Positions 45,574 through 57,927 of a stretch of 64,000 bases of DNA are shown here, piece by piece. The position numbers and the translations under genes were made by a program. Source of the DNA: Paraspadella gotoi (taxonomy: Eukaryota > Chaetognatha); NCBI GenBank assembly GCA_051294375.1, contig CM119270.1, forward strand, positions 2,971,213 through 3,035,212, in the 5' to 3' direction. Under the pieces are notes generated by a model, which searched no databases, was not told the DNA's origin, and worked only from the letters and a program-made list of their open reading frames with translations. How positions within the stretch are numbered: the stretch's first letter is position 1; each line of letters begins with the position of its first letter.

Positions 45574-45945
45574 CAATGATCGCTACTCATTTTAAAAATT
45601 ACTGATCGCTACTCATTTTAGCCAATCAATGATCGTTACTCATTTTAGCCAATCAATGATAGCTACTCATTTTAGCCTATAATGATCTTTTCTCATATCA
45701 GAATAATATCTTTTCACTTCAGCCAATCAATGATCTCTCCTCAATTCAGCCAATCAATGATCTCTCCTCAATTCAGCCAATCAATGATCTCTCCTCAATT
45801 CAGCCAATCAATGATCTCTCCTCAATTCAGCCAATCAATGATCTCTCCTCAATTCAGCCAATCAATGATCTCTCCTCAATTCAGCCAATCAATGAACTCT
45901 TCTCACTTCAGCCAATCAATGATCTCTCCTCAATTCAGCCAATCA
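45574..45945 (+). repeat. 27-bp minisatellite with CCAAT cores
   Basis: Eight to nine clean 27-bp units (core CCAATCAATGATCTCTCCTC) run at 45720-45945. Decayed units with CCAATCAATGATCGTTACTC precede them from about 45574. Confidence 0.93.
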
Positions 45946-46037
45946 GTGCGTCTGAAATCGACCGAATACCCACTCAGCGCGGTCGCTTCATCTCCCGTTT
46001 GGGAGTCAAGACACCGCGCTAATCGAATTGTCATCGG

Positions 46038-46131
<94 letters not shown>

Positions 46132-46224
46132 CACCCCGAAGCGAAAACGGGATTAACGAAACCGCGTCGCGTTTTAGCGAGAAAAAGAGAAATTTGCTCG
46201 AAGCGTGAATTGGTTCGCGTTTAA
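45682..46224 (+). CDS. Candidate ORF over minisatellite, doubtful
   Basis: A 180-residue ORF starts at ATG 45682. It reads the 27-bp minisatellite as a nine-residue repeat SQSMISPQF (about eight copies), then SVRLKSTEYPLSAVASSPVW, then an Arg-Glu run from (GA)n, and ends AHPEAKTGLTKPRRVLARKR. The unit lengths make long open frames likely by chance. The two unique segments are protein-like, so expression cannot be excluded. Confidence 0.15.
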
Positions 46225-46264
46225 TGAACTCGTGAGTTAGAAAGAAGATTTTTCAAAATCTGGA

Positions 46265-46322
<58 letters not shown>

Positions 46323-46577
46323 ATCTTTCTCATCTCCATGACTCCATCAACAGCATCAATTTCAGCAGCAAGGAATTAAGCGCGAATAACAGCTGACGCA
46401 GGGTTGAATAGTTTTTTTTTTGCAATAGAATCGATCTTTCTCTTCCTCTCTCTCTCTCTCCTCTCCTGTCTCTCTCAGTCTCTCTCTCTCTCTCTCTCTC
46501 TTCGTCTCTCTCTCTCTCTCTCTCTCAAAATGTGTTCCTGAATGTGTTTTTTCCTTCGTTCCTCCCACTCTATTCCT

Positions 46578-46632
<55 letters not shown>

Positions 46633-46690
46633 CTCTCTCTCTCTCTCTCCTCTCTATAATGTTTTTTCCTTCGTTCCTCCCACTCTCCAT
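46040..46690. repeat. Cluster of (GA)n and (CT)n arrays
   Basis: (GA)n at 46041-46129; (CT)n at 46268-46322, 46447-46526 and 46585-46650. ATGTTTTTTCCTTCGTTCC occurs at 46658-46676 with a near copy at 46542-46561. Confidence 0.93.
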
Positions 46691-46775
46691 CTTCCTTGTC
46701 TATCTTTTCCTTTCTCCTTTCCTTCCTCTCTTCTTTTCCCTCTTTCTTTTTTCTCCTTTTCTTTTTTTTTCTTTA

Positions 46776-47160
46776 CTCCTTTTATTTCCTTTCCTCCTTT
46801 GCTCCTTCTCTTCATCATCACTTCTCCTTCAATGACTTCTTCTCTTCTACTCAATTCACTCTCTTTCCTTTTTCCTCCTTTCTTTTCTTTTTCCTTTTCC
46901 CTTCCTCCTTTTATTTCCTTTCCTCCTTTGCTCCTTCTCTTCATCATCACTTCTCCTTCAATGACTTCTTCTCTTCTACTCAATTCACTCTCTTTCCTTT
47001 TTCCTCCTTTCTTTTCTTTTTTCTTTTCCCTTCCTCCTTTTATTTCCTTTCCTCCTTTGCTCCTTCTCTTCATCATCACTTCTCCTTCAATGACTTCTTC
47101 TCTTCTACTCAATTCACTCTCTTTCCTTTCTCCTCCTTTCTTTCCTCTCCACCCTCCCTC
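46776..47160 (+). repeat. Three tandem 129-bp units
   Basis: Units begin at 46776, 46905 and 47034, each with CTCCTTTTATTTCCTTTCC, CTTCATCATCACTTCTCC and TCTTCTACTCAATTCACTC. Identity is nearly perfect, so the duplication is recent. Since 129 is 43 codons, open frames on both strands run through. Confidence 0.95.
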
Positions 47161-48590
47161 TCTCTTCCCTCCCTCTCTTCCACTTCCTCCCCAATGAGTC
47201 CTTGGCGTTAAAACCCTTGTCCTCTTCCTCCTCCTCCTCCTCCTCCTCCCCCTCCTCCTCCTCACCATTGAGAACCATAAAATTCGAATTCGCGGCTTCT
47301 TCTCTGGCAAGGTAGGAGGAGAGAGAGTAAAGAGAGGAAATAGATAGGAAAGAGAGGAAATAGATAGGAAAGAGAGGAAATACAGCTAAGGCAATCGACA
47401 CAAAAAATCGGCCCAATAAAAATGAACGTTTTCGGTTTGTTTATAAATAAAAACCATTGATCTTGAATTTATGCTTCACAGTGAGACACTAGTGAAAATC
47501 TAAGATTTTAAGAGAAACAAGGATAACGAAAAAATACTGAAAAAAATTATAACTCGGCTGTGGAAAGTATTTATAACGAAAAAAAGGAGAAAAAAAAAGA
47601 ATGCTCAAAATTGCTCATTTTTTATTAGAGGAGAGAGATGTACATCGGATGTTAATGATGATTTAGCTCTAAAAATCCTTAACCCTCATTTATTAACAAA
47701 CCCATAATGTGCAATGTACAATCCCTAGCCAAATATCCAACCCAAATCAGAAACCTTTGTAATTAATCGCTAACCTCATACTTATCCCTGACTTTAACCT
47801 AACCACTTCAGAATTTGAGCAGAAATGCGGCGCTTTCGATAAATATGGCCGATTATTGCGAATATCATCGTACGACGCTCACTGTTTTGTGTTTACGGTA
47901 CAGTGAGGAAAAGAATTAGTATCCCATCGAAAAAAAACTGTAAACCCTCTTGAGGTCGAGAGAGTAAAGGTGCTTCCTAATTCAAACCAATGCATATCGC
48001 ACAGTGTGCAATGCACACTCCTGCAATACACACTACTGCAATGTTTTTTTTTCGACGGGACGAAACTGCGGGGGAAAGACGAGGTTAAAGTATCCCTTAA
48101 TGATTCGCCTATGAATTGCAGATGCAAAGGAGGTGCAAGGGGGCGATTCGGTCTGGCAGGTGCAACGCCGATGGTTCGCGAGTGCTGGGAAAGTTCCGGG
48201 GAGGTGTCCGTGATGTGCTTGGGAGGTGCCGAGGTTGCGTCGCAGGTGCAGAAGGGCGAATGTTGCTTCGCGAAAAAGAAACTTCGTTGATTCAGTCGCG
48301 TTTTTTTTTCTTCAAGGTCTCGAGTTTCGAATTTCGTGTCTAAACTTTGGAAATGAAAACCGAATTTTCATTCGCCGACGTCAGGTGAGAATAAAAATTA
48401 ATCGAAACTTAATTGAAATTCCGTCATGTGGAAAATAATTTAATCTTTTTATTTGGTACTATGTATACTAAATGTATATCATGTTTAAATGAATTCTCTT
48501 AAGGGATGTGATGTGATTTTTTTTAATTCGTAATCGATCACAAGAAAGCTATTTTAATTTATTTAGCTGTCGGCAAAATCTGTTATTTTT
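47161..48590. other. (CTC)n, AT-rich and one GC-rich segment
   Basis: (CTC)n lies at 47221-47262. A GC-rich block at 48118-48275 repeats GGAGGTGC/CAGGTGCA about six times; an acceptor-like TATGAATTGCAG precedes it. Its frames have no recognised domain. Confidence 0.4.
47680..47852 (+). mobile_element. TTAGG-core TIR element, core inverted
   Basis: The 3' terminus AAATGCGGCGCTTTCGATAA at 47823-47842 followed by ATATGGCC fits the family. The core preceding it reads as the C-rich strand (AACCCTC, CTAACCTC, CCTAACC), the reverse of the other copies, so the core may have inverted relative to the ends. Confidence 0.5.
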
Positions 48591-49560
48591 ATTAACAATA
48601 TGCATTGTACAATTTTCTTTTTGTCTCAACGAAATGGAGAGTGCTTCTCTCCGGGCACCGATTACGACTTTGAGCAGTTCGCAAGTGGAGGCCCCAAACT
48701 AGTACAGCATCGGCAAAAGGCCAAAAACCAAATCTTATTATTCGTTCTCTCTCTCTCTCTCTCTCACTCTCTCTCTCCTCTCGTCTCTGCTCTTGTCCTC
48801 TCTCCTCCTCTCTCTCTCTCCTCTCTCTTTCGATCTCCTTTGATTCCATTTTCTCCCTCCTCACCCGTTTAATTTTTTTTTCCCTTTTTCTTCCCTCTAA
48901 TCTTTTTTATTTCCTTTTTTTTCCTAATTTCTTTTTCTTTCTTTTTTTCTTTTTTCTTTCCTTTACTGTTTTTTATTTCCTTTTCCTTTTTTTCTTTTTA
49001 TTTTCTCTAATCTATTTTTTTATTCCTTTTCTTTTCTCTAATCTTTTTTTATTTTTTTTATTTTTCCTTCCTCTAATCTCTTTTTCTTTCCTTTTCCTTT
49101 TTTTTCTTCTTTCTTCTTATCTCTTTTTGTTTCCCTTATTTTTTTTTTCCTCTTAAGTTTTTTATTTCCTTTTTTTCACTTTTTCTTTCCTTTAATCTCT
49201 TTTTAATTTATTTTTTTCTTTCCTCTAATCCCTTTTCATTTCCTTTTTGTCCTCTGTTTTTACTTTTTCTCCTTTCCTTTTCAACTCTCCTTTTTTTCAC
49301 TTTTCCCGGTGGCTTTTTTTCAGTCTTTATTCCTCACCCTTATCCTCACCTTTCCTTCACCTTGCTTCCATTTCTCTCCCTCTCTTCTCCTCCATTCGAT
49401 TCTTCTTTCCTCCTCCTCCTCCTCCTCCTCCTCCTCCTCCTCCTCCCCCTCCTCCTCTCTTCATCGGATACGAAAAGAGACTCGATATCTTAAGACCGAC
49501 TCGTTTCTCAAGTTGAACCACAAAAGCTAAGACCCAATGTTGGCCACTGAGAGAAGTGGG
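48591..49560. other. CT-rich tracts and polypyrimidine DNA
   Basis: A short unique segment (48600-48745) has a plus frame NGECFSPGTDYDFEQFASGG that looks protein-like but isolated. CT repeats follow at 48749-48835, T/C-rich DNA to 49400, and (CTC)n at 49410-49458. Confidence 0.4.
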
Positions 49561-49975
49561 AGGAGTGGCCATTAAAATAGATTTGGCCAAAAAAAAAAAA
49601 AAAAAACTGAAAGAAAGGAGTGGCCAATGAAAGAGGATTGGTTTGAGATGAAAAAGCAACAAGTGGTCTTTGAAAAAGTATTGGTCAAAAGAAAAATGGA
49701 AAGGCCAATATAACAGTAAAGGCCAAAATATGGAAAGTAAGGAATGGCCTTTGACCAAGAAATGGCCAAAAAAACTTGAGTGGCCGCAAATTGAGGACCC
49801 AATTCACTCACCGTGATCAAATCGACCTCAGAGCGTTTAATGGTTTTCTACGTATAACCGCATAGTACAATGAGATCTTAATACCATTAACCATTAACCG
49901 TTAACCATTAACCATCAACCGTTAACCATTAACCATTCCTATCCCGGTACCCAATCAAGTTTTCTCGAAAATGAA
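49561..49975 (+). repeat. GGCCA-rich segment and heptamer array
   Basis: TGGCCAATGAAAG/GGCCAAAA words recur some twelve times at 49500-49790. A heptamer array (CCATTAA, about eight units, with CCGTTAA variants) lies at 49880-49938. Confidence 0.8.
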
Positions 49976-50099
49976 TGAGATCACAAAAAGTGGAAGGAAA
50001 CTCAAAATAAATGTAACCACAGCTAAACAACCACTGCGTAGCCACAACCCCCCACTACGTACAGTTACAACCAATTCTGCAAGGTCACAACTACCACTA

Positions 50100-50175
50100 C
50101 GCGGTTGCAACCACTACACCCCTGCAACCACCACACCCCTGCAACCACCACACCCCTGCAACCACCACACCACAG
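50100..50175 (+). repeat. 17-bp repeat CACCCCTGCAACCAC
   Basis: Four units of CTGCAACCACCACACCC lie in tandem within a longer CAACCAC-rich stretch (50030-50180). Confidence 0.85.
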
Positions 50176-50263
50176 CCACCAAACGACTTCTTAACCGCGG
50201 AACCGAATAATCTCGTCTGGGGACAAAGAAGATCCTTTATTCGGTCTTAGGATTTAAAGAAAG

Positions 50264-50601
50264 AGGACGACGACGACGATGACGACGACGACAATGATGA
50301 TGATGACGACGATAAATACGACGACAATGATGACGATGATGATGATGATGATGACGACGATGACGATTAAGATGACAACGACAATGAAGACGACGACAAT
50401 GATGACGATGATGACAATGACAACGACAATGAAGATGACAACGACAATGATGATGATGACAACGATAAAGATCACGATGATGATGACGATGATTATGATG
50501 AAGACATTAACGATGACGACGACAATGATGATGATGACGATGATGACGATGATGACGACTCCGAATTCGACGTCGATGTCACGGAATTATTCAATTGGTA
50601 A
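50264..50601 (+). repeat. (GAT/GAC)n array with acidic open frame
   Basis: GAT, GAC and AAT triplets run from 50264 to 50560. In one frame, after a TAA at 50368-50370, 76 codons are open to a TAA at 50599-50601. They encode an Asp/Asn/Glu run ending in the non-repetitive SEFDVDVTELFNW. It may be the acidic tail of a protein or only a triplet array; other frames give Met/Thr or Arg runs. Confidence 0.6.
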
Positions 50602-51250
50602 ATGCTTATGCAGGATTCTTGCAATATAAATAGTGAAATGTATGCATATCAAGAGTCTAAATTAAACGCCAGCGGACGTCGACAACATCCTCTTCCGGTC
50701 GGTGGGTGAAAATGAAATTCACATCGGTCTGTCCAGTCTGTCACCTGGACTTCACAACATCGGGTTTCGTGAAAGAGAAGGTTTTCGAAGAGAGTTCTGG
50801 AGAAAAGTTCTGGAGAAAAGTTCTGGAGAAAAGTTCCGCAACGAGATTCAGGGAAGGGTATCCGTTGAAAGACCCCCCCCCCCCCAAAGATTCCGAAAGG
50901 GTATCCGTTGAAAGAGCCCCCCCCCCCCAAAGTATAATGTTGATTTAATTTTTCCATTTAATCAAAACTTGATCCATTTTAATTCACGTTTTTTTTCCTT
51001 TAAGCAGCACAATTTTTTTGTCACATTTCCTTCGCCGAAAGTATTTTTTCATCTTTCCTTTGCTTTTTGAATCCATGGAATCATTTTCATCCTTTAAAAA
51101 CCGGAAATCCAATCACTGCACAATCACTCGCTCCACCTGGTATCGAATTCGCTCTTCAGTTCCCAAATCAGTCACGTTTGTTTCAATAGAAAACTCGTTA
51201 CAAATCCGAGAATTCAATCAGTTCCGCCCCCACTAAAAAGAACCAAATCC
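50602..51250. other. Local duplications, C-runs
   Basis: GAGTTCTGGAGAAAAGTTC repeats about four times at 50791-50840. GGTATCCGTTGAAAGA plus a run of C appears twice (50857 and 50899). The remainder is unique with no gene recognised. Confidence 0.6.
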
Positions 51251-51254
51251 GGGG

Positions 51255-51445
51255 CCCTGAGTGAAAGGCTTCCCCGGATGTCGAACTTGAGAGGCGTCCC
51301 CGGATGATCAACGTAAGAGGCGTCCCCGGATGTCCAACGTGAGAGGCGTCCCCGGGTGTCCAAAGTGAAAGGCGTCCCCGGATGTCCGACGTGAAAGGCG
51401 TCCCCGGATGTTCGACGTGAAAAGCGTCCCCCGGATGTCCGACGA
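51255..51445 (+). repeat. 26-bp CpG-rich minisatellite
   Basis: About seven units share GGCGTCCCCGGATGTCC, followed by AACGTGA, GACGTGA or similar. It is GC- and CpG-rich in an AT-rich context. Confidence 0.93.
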
Positions 51446-51815
51446 CTAATTGCCGAAAGAGTCTGACCCGAGAAAGAAATCGGGCGACCTTACCTCCCTG
51501 TCGCTCACCAAGTCGCCTGCTGCTCTGTCCGGTCGAAGGAGGTCGAACTCACCTCGGCCGGGTAAGTGGGAGAGGGGTAAGTAAGTGCGACTCCTTGCGA
51601 CGCATCGTGAGGAAGGAAAACCGCGAAATTGGTGGCTTCAGTTTTAGAGTTGCTGCAGCGTCGAACTTACCCTCCCGTCGCTATTTTTTTATTTGTGCCT
51701 TTGTTCGAATTTAAACGGACTTTGTCCTTCTACTGAGAAATACTGCAAATCGCCGAAGTTCACCGAAGATGGAACAATTCTCTCTCTCTCTCTCTCTCTT
51801 CTCCCTCTCTCTCTC

Positions 51816-51856
<41 letters not shown>

Positions 51857-51921
51857 AGTCGGCGCGCGCGTGACATCCGGTTTGACACGCCCTCTTCCGC
51901 TCGCGCGCGTTTTTCCCTTCG

Positions 51922-52007
<86 letters not shown>

Positions 52008-52169
52008 AACTCTGGATTGCAGTCTAATTCGGGCCGCACCCCATTCCCCCCCCACCTTTTCCTCCGCGGATAACGATTAAAAAAAATCAAATTAAGGCAG
52101 GGATTGGATTTATCAAAAGCTTTTGGGGTGAGTGAGAGAGAAGAGAAGAGAGAGAGAGAGAGAGAGGAG

Positions 52170-52206
<37 letters not shown>

Positions 52207-52256
52207 CAGAGGAGAGAGACAGAGAGAAGAGAGAGAGAGAAGGAGAGAGAGAGAGA

Positions 52257-52300
<44 letters not shown>

Positions 52301-52846
52301 AGAGAACGAGAGACAGAAGAGAGGATGACAAAAATGACAAATAGATAAGAAAAATTTAACGAATGATGTCTAATTACAATTTAATTACAATTAATATTTC
52401 TTTCGCCTCACAACATCACCAACCTCAATTTTCGTGTCCGTGACATTAAATTCAAGGTGATCCTGATTCGAAAAGAAGCAGATTCACAATTCGTCTCACA
52501 TTTCACCGGACAATCGATCTTCAATCACAGTTTGCTCTCAATTTATTCTTCTTCTTTTCGTTTTGATCGACTGATTGATTTTTTTCTCAAGAAATAAAAA
52601 AAAACTGGTTTTTGAAGTTTGAGAGATTTTTTGGATGGGTTAATCCTGAAAACGGGGATGAGAGAGAGAGAGAGAGAGAGAGAAGAGAGACGAGAGAGAG
52701 AGAGAGAGAGAGAGATAGAGAGAGAGAAGAGAGAGAGAGAGAGCGAGAGAGGAGAGAGAACCAAATGTCAACGGAGATAAAAATCAAAATGCTGTGGAGC
52801 AAGTGATTCTGCGTCTTTCTCTTTTTCTATCTCTCTTTCTCTTGAC

Positions 52847-52877
<31 letters not shown>

Positions 52878-52879
52878 GT

Positions 52880-52957
<78 letters not shown>

Positions 52958-53400
52958 CCTTCCTGAGCTCTCTGCCTCTCCGTTCTCTGTCATTCTTCCT
53001 CCAATCCCTAAACTTTCAACTTTCCTCTCTCCTCCTCCTCCTTCCTCCTCCCCTCCTCTCCTCCTCCTCCTCCCTCACCCTCTTGACCACCCAATGACCA
53101 AAAGAGAACGCGTTAAAAGAAAAGGAGGAGAGAGAGGGAGTGACACATCGTGAGACAGCAAGAGAGAGAGAGAGAGAGAGATGGTACGAAAAAAATAAAT
53201 AAATAAATAGAAAGATTGAGAGCGAGAGGAAAAGAGCAAAGGCTCTCCTACAGATTCTGTGCCAGAGAAAGACTTAATGTCCTGACTGGAGTCACAACCG
53301 CGTCTCCTCCTCCTCTTCCTCCTCCTCCTCCTCCTCTTCCTCCAACTCTCCACTTCCTTCTTTCGCCGACATTTTCTCCTCCTCCTAAAACGATGATAAA
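51446..53400. repeat. Dense (CT)n/(GA)n arrays
   Basis: CT at 51779-51852, GA at 51925-52003, GA at 52131-52320, GA at 52660-52758, CT at 52840-52953 and GA at 53160-53181 are separated by short unique stretches. (CTC)n lies at 53026-53072 and 53304-53341. The GC-rich segment 51450-51690 contains nothing recognised. Confidence 0.9.
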
Positions 53401-53789
53401 ACTGATCAAGAAGATTTACTTATTTTTTTAAATGTTTTGAAAAGTTTTTTTTTATCAAAACATTTATGAATTCATATTGTTTTAAATTGTTTTAATGTTA
53501 TCATTTTTTTTTCAACTTTATTTTTAAACTAAAAAAGATAAAATAATATCGAAAATTATAAAATTATACTGAAGGGATGATTTTTATATTGGTTCTACCA
53601 ATTTCATAAAATAATATCAATGAATATTCAAAAACCGTTCACTATACCTTCCTCCTCCGAAGTTCCTCACTTTGGTCCTCCCGCGTTTCGGCCGGAACAA
53701 AAAAAAAAGACTAAAAAAAAAGAAAAAGTCGATATTTTTGTGGAGAAGAAAAATGTATATCAGTCGGTGGAGGATCTCTTTGGAAGAAA

Positions 53790-54395
53790 ATGAGAAAAAG
53801 AGAGTGTCAATGATGAAAAGAGAATGTCAATGATGAAAAGAGAGTGTCAATGATAAAAAGAGAGTGTCAATTATAAAAAGAGAGTGTCAATTATAAAAAG
53901 AGAGTGTCAATAATGAAAAGAGAGGGTCAATGATAAAAAGAGAGTGTCAATGAAAAAAAGAGAGTGTCAATGATGAAAAGAGAATGTCAATGATGAAAAG
54001 AGAGCATCACTGAGGGTTATAATGAAGAAAAGAAAGTGTCAATGATGAAAAGAGAGGGTCAATGATAAAAAGAGAGCGTCAATTATAAAAAGAGAGTGTC
54101 AATGATGAAATGAGAGGGTCAATGATAAAAAGAGAGCGTCAATTATAAAAAGAGAGACAATGATTAAAAGAGAAAGTCAATGTTGAAAAGAGAGCATCAC
54201 TGATAAAAGTAGAACGAGGGTTATAATGAAGAAAAGAAAGTGTCATTGATGAAAAGAGACATTTCAGGATAAAAATAGAGGGTCAATGACAAAGAGACAG
54301 GGTCAGTGATAAAAAAGAGGGTAAATGATAAAATGAGAGGGTTAACGATATAAAGAGAGTGTCAATGATAAAAAAAAGAGTCAATGATGAAAACT
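53790..54395 (+). repeat. 20-bp purine-rich minisatellite
   Basis: Some 28 units of about 20 bp (GTCAATGATGAAAAGAGAGT and variants) run for 600 bp. A larger duplication (CATCACTG...GAGGGTTATAATGAAG) appears at 54004-54030 and 54198-54230, so the array grew in blocks. Confidence 0.93.
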
Positions 54396-54749
54396 TTTAC
54401 TAAAGACCAGTGGACTCATTACTTTTTAATGATAATTAAGTTTTACGATCTCATTTTTATTTTTTTCGTGTGTTTAACTGAGACTTAAATACAGATTTAA
54501 TGTTTTACCCAAATTCTTGTACATATATTGGAGCTGGTTAACCGTTCATTCATTTAAACAAATATTCTAACAAAATTTCGACAGCATTTTTTTTTTTCAA
54601 AGTACAGATAAAACTTAGATAAATCTCAAGACTTTTCCTACTTTTTTCGTTTCTTTTGTTAAAATATTTGTCAAAACTAAATACAGCGTAATTGGTTTCT
54701 GTAGCACATAAGCGAGAAAAACATTTTAAAGATAATTCCTAGATTATTA

Positions 54750-54757
54750 TTATTATA

Positions 54758-54825
<68 letters not shown>

Positions 54826-54827
54826 CA

Positions 54828-54862
<35 letters not shown>

Positions 54863-54892
54863 GTTATTATTATCATTATTATTATTATTCCT
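54750..54892 (+). repeat. (ATT)n microsatellite
   Basis: About 46 ATT units are interrupted by a few ATC and GTT triplets. Confidence 0.95.
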
Positions 54893-55005
54893 CGATTATT
54901 TTACCAAAAGATGAAAAATTGATTTAAATATTTGTCTACAAAGTTTCGAGGAGTAAAAACGTGTAAAAAAATTAGAAATTAAATTAAATCAAATTAAATT
55001 GAGTA

Positions 55006-55182
55006 GTATGGTGGACTAAAATCCAAAGGTCCGGGGTTCTAGCCCGGACTAGCAGTTAAGAGGGACGGGACGCTTAACCCGCCTGTAACACGGTGTTACA
55101 GCCTGATCCGAAACTCAGGAACTGCTTATATTGAACGGTTCTGTCAGTAACACATAACAATAATTACTGTCTCTTCAATACG
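55006..55182 (+). mobile_element. SINE-like element copy, head-deleted
   Basis: It begins TATGGTGGACTAAAATCCAA, skips the first part of the tRNA-like head, and continues GGTCCGGGGTTCTAGCCCGG and the palindrome CTGTAACACGGTGTTACAG to CTGTCTCTTCAATA. Confidence 0.7.
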
Positions 55183-55259
55183 TTCAATAATAGTTTTGAT
55201 ATATTTAATTAAAGCTATATTTCTGAAGTGCACCAAAGGGGGACATCCCAAAAATAAAA

Positions 55260-55564
55260 TTCTTTCGTGTTCCCTTTTTTATCTTTCTCTCTCCTCTTCT
55301 CTCTCTCTCTCTTCTCTCTCTCTCCTCTCTCTCCTCTCTATGTCTCAGAAAATCAAATTATTCTGTTCCAGTCGAGGAAGTTTGAAACGGCTCTCTCTCT
55401 CTCTGTCTCTCTCTCTCTGTCTTTCTCCGCTCTCTCTCTCTCGAATCTTTTCTCAACTCGTCAATTCTAATCCCTGGCGAAAACCAGAATTTTCGGGCTT
55501 TTTTGAATAAACTTTTTGGGCTGGAGAAAAGAAAGAAGAGAGGAGGAGGAGAGATGAGGAGAGA

Positions 55565-55603
<39 letters not shown>

Positions 55604-55630
55604 CGAGAGAGAGAGAGAGAGACAGAGGTG
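55260..55630. repeat. CT-rich then GA-rich tracts
   Basis: CT repeats at 55285-55340 and 55392-55442, and GA repeats at 55560-55623, bracket about 120 bp of unique DNA. Confidence 0.9.
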
Positions 55631-56039
55631 CTAGAAAAATAGAACCGGTTTCATCGCAAACTCTTTTTTTTTTTTCCTTTTTACCGAAATTTTTTTTTCT
55701 TTCTTATCTTCTTTATTTTTGCGTCTTTTCAGGATTTCAAGCGTTTAAGTCTATCGATCGAGGGACCGAAAGGAAAAGTAGAGGGTGACACGAATTGTCA
55801 CGTTTTGCCACGGTTTGACGAAGCTGACACGTCGAGGTTTAAGGATTTCCAAAAAATAAAGAGAGAAGAGAGTGTTTTTGTGTTGAAGGTGAATCTTGTT
55901 TGAACTTTGAGAATAAATCAATCATGTACTTAGGAAAGAGGTAAGTTTCAATGTTAAGAAATTGGTTCAACCAACATATAATATACAATAGACCTCCCCN
56001 NNNNNNNNNGGGGAACTCTAATATACAATTATACATACA
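55631..56039. other. Unique DNA with 10-N gap
   Basis: The gap is 56000-56009, flanked by CTCCCC and GGGGAA. No gene was recognised. Confidence 0.5.
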
Positions 56040-56330
56040 ATACTTAAGGGAGTGGTCTTTTCATACAATTGAAACATTCTTTGAAATATTATACCACTTC
56101 ATTGATAGGGAAGCCAGGTTCACTGGGAGTGAATAAACAAAACTGTGAGAGAGTCTTTATTGAAAACTTGAAGAAACCTGCTATGTTATTATCTTGTAAG
56201 TGTGATGGAGGCCTTAAACCACCAAAGCCTGTCCAAAGTCAGGGACATGATAGCTTATTTATTAAATGAATGGATAATTTTTTTATTGGTTGTACCAATT
56301 TCATATAAGTTTAGATTAGTTATCTTGCCT
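56040..56330 (+). repeat. R2 dispersed repeat copy
   Basis: It matches the minus-oriented copies at 7232-7690 through GGAGTGGTCTTTTCATACAA, GGAAGCCAGG, CACTGGGAGTGAATAA and CTGTCCAAAGTC to AAATGAATGGATAA. It ends near the palindromic ATTGGTTGTACCAAT. Confidence 0.75.
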
Positions 56331-57927
56331 CCTGGCCTCGGACAATCTATTGTGAGTTAAGACCTTTTAACTTTGTGTATAATATATATTGTTGTTTAGT
56401 AAATCTTACAGTAAATCGATATGACGAAAAGTACCATTTAATTATATATATATATTTAATTATATATTTAATTATATATAGCTACGCTGCCATCGATAGC
56501 AAGTACTACTTTTTCATTATTATTATCAAATTAAATAGTTTTAACTTCGTCGTTAGCATCAACCACTCTGATATTAAAATCATCAACGATTTTCAATAAT
56601 ATTTTAAATCATGGATCGTTCCATGTCTTCACTATCATTCTCGATAGCGCCGATAGCGATTCACTCTCAAAGCGAGTCGCACGCTTTCCGGTAACGATTG
56701 AGTTTAAATTGGGTTCCACAACAAAAGACTCTTTGCATTTAAATTCAAATTGGAGAGAAAGAAAATTGAAGGAGAAAGAGAAGAGGAAACGAAATCGAAT
56801 TGATTCATGAACTTAGTTCCTTTAATCTATTAGTCATTGTATTTGAAATTGCTAATAGTTCTTTGTAATTATGTTTATTCGGGCTCTTGATTGGCTATCT
56901 TTATTACTGTAGTCGAGCATTGCAACATGTTCATCCCGATGGTACCTAGTCCTACATTATACCAACCCAACTGTAAGTTGGTCGTGTTTATTTTTTATTA
57001 TTATTATTTATTATCTCACACGTTTTTCACTTATGAAATTGGTACAACCAATCTAAAAATTATCCATTCATTTAATAAACAAGCTATCAAGCTATCTCTA
57101 TGTGTGTTTAAATAATCTATTAATAAAATTTCTTACAAATATTTTTTAAAATACTACGCGTACTTCTTTAATGGTAACTAGAGTGATGTGAAAATGATAA
57201 AATTTTAGAAAATTAAAATTTAGCATATAAAACATGAAAAAAAAAACCAATAAAAATATTTTGGTAAATTTATTTTTTAATTTTATACATTTGTGGGCAC
57301 CAGTGAGCTATATTTATATCTTGTAATAAGTATCTAACAAGCTAAAATTTCAAAATGTAATTTTTTAAATTTAAAAAATTCTTTCATTAAATTGGTTAAA
57401 AATTTTAAAAACTATTTTTAAAACACCGATTTTTAATTTCCAGCTTAAAATTTTTTTTTTTAATTTTAACCTACTGAATGACATCATTTTTGAAAAAGGT
57501 TTATATTTTCTTTTACCAACTTTTTATGAGGAATCTGAATCTGTTCTCAGAATTTTAAAAAAACCATTTTGAAATTTTGACATTATATAAGGGTAGTACT
57601 ATATACAAAATAAGCTGACTGGGCTACTATATTTATAACAAAACAAAAACAACTACAGATTAGTATTCTTTAATATGATAGTTTTCAAGATATAACTCCT
57701 AAATTTTGATTCCAAACTTTCACTTCACCCTAATGGTAACACGAACCGCATTTAAATCAAAATTATAACCGAACAAAGAGTAAAAACTATTCCCATTTAA
57801 AAACCACTTAACAAATTTTAAAATGAACGTGGATCAAAAAATGGAATTTTTTCCCCGTCTAATTGTACAATTGTACATAATGTACATATTCGGGGTTTGA
57901 AGCCGAATTTGAGTCACTTTCTCTTCA
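56331..57927. other. AT-rich DNA downstream of kelch gene
   Basis: AT repeats lie at 56443-56480. An R2 end (GAAATTGGTACAACCAATC then TTATCCATTCATTTAATAAA) lies at 57034-57082. The rest is AT-rich with no gene. TGTACA occurs three times at 57863-57890, just after the kelch stop on its strand. Confidence 0.6.

Noticed and set aside
53790-54395. Regular 20-bp repeats considered as a CRISPR-like array
   Set aside because: Units are directly adjacent with no unique spacers, and the context is eukaryotic.
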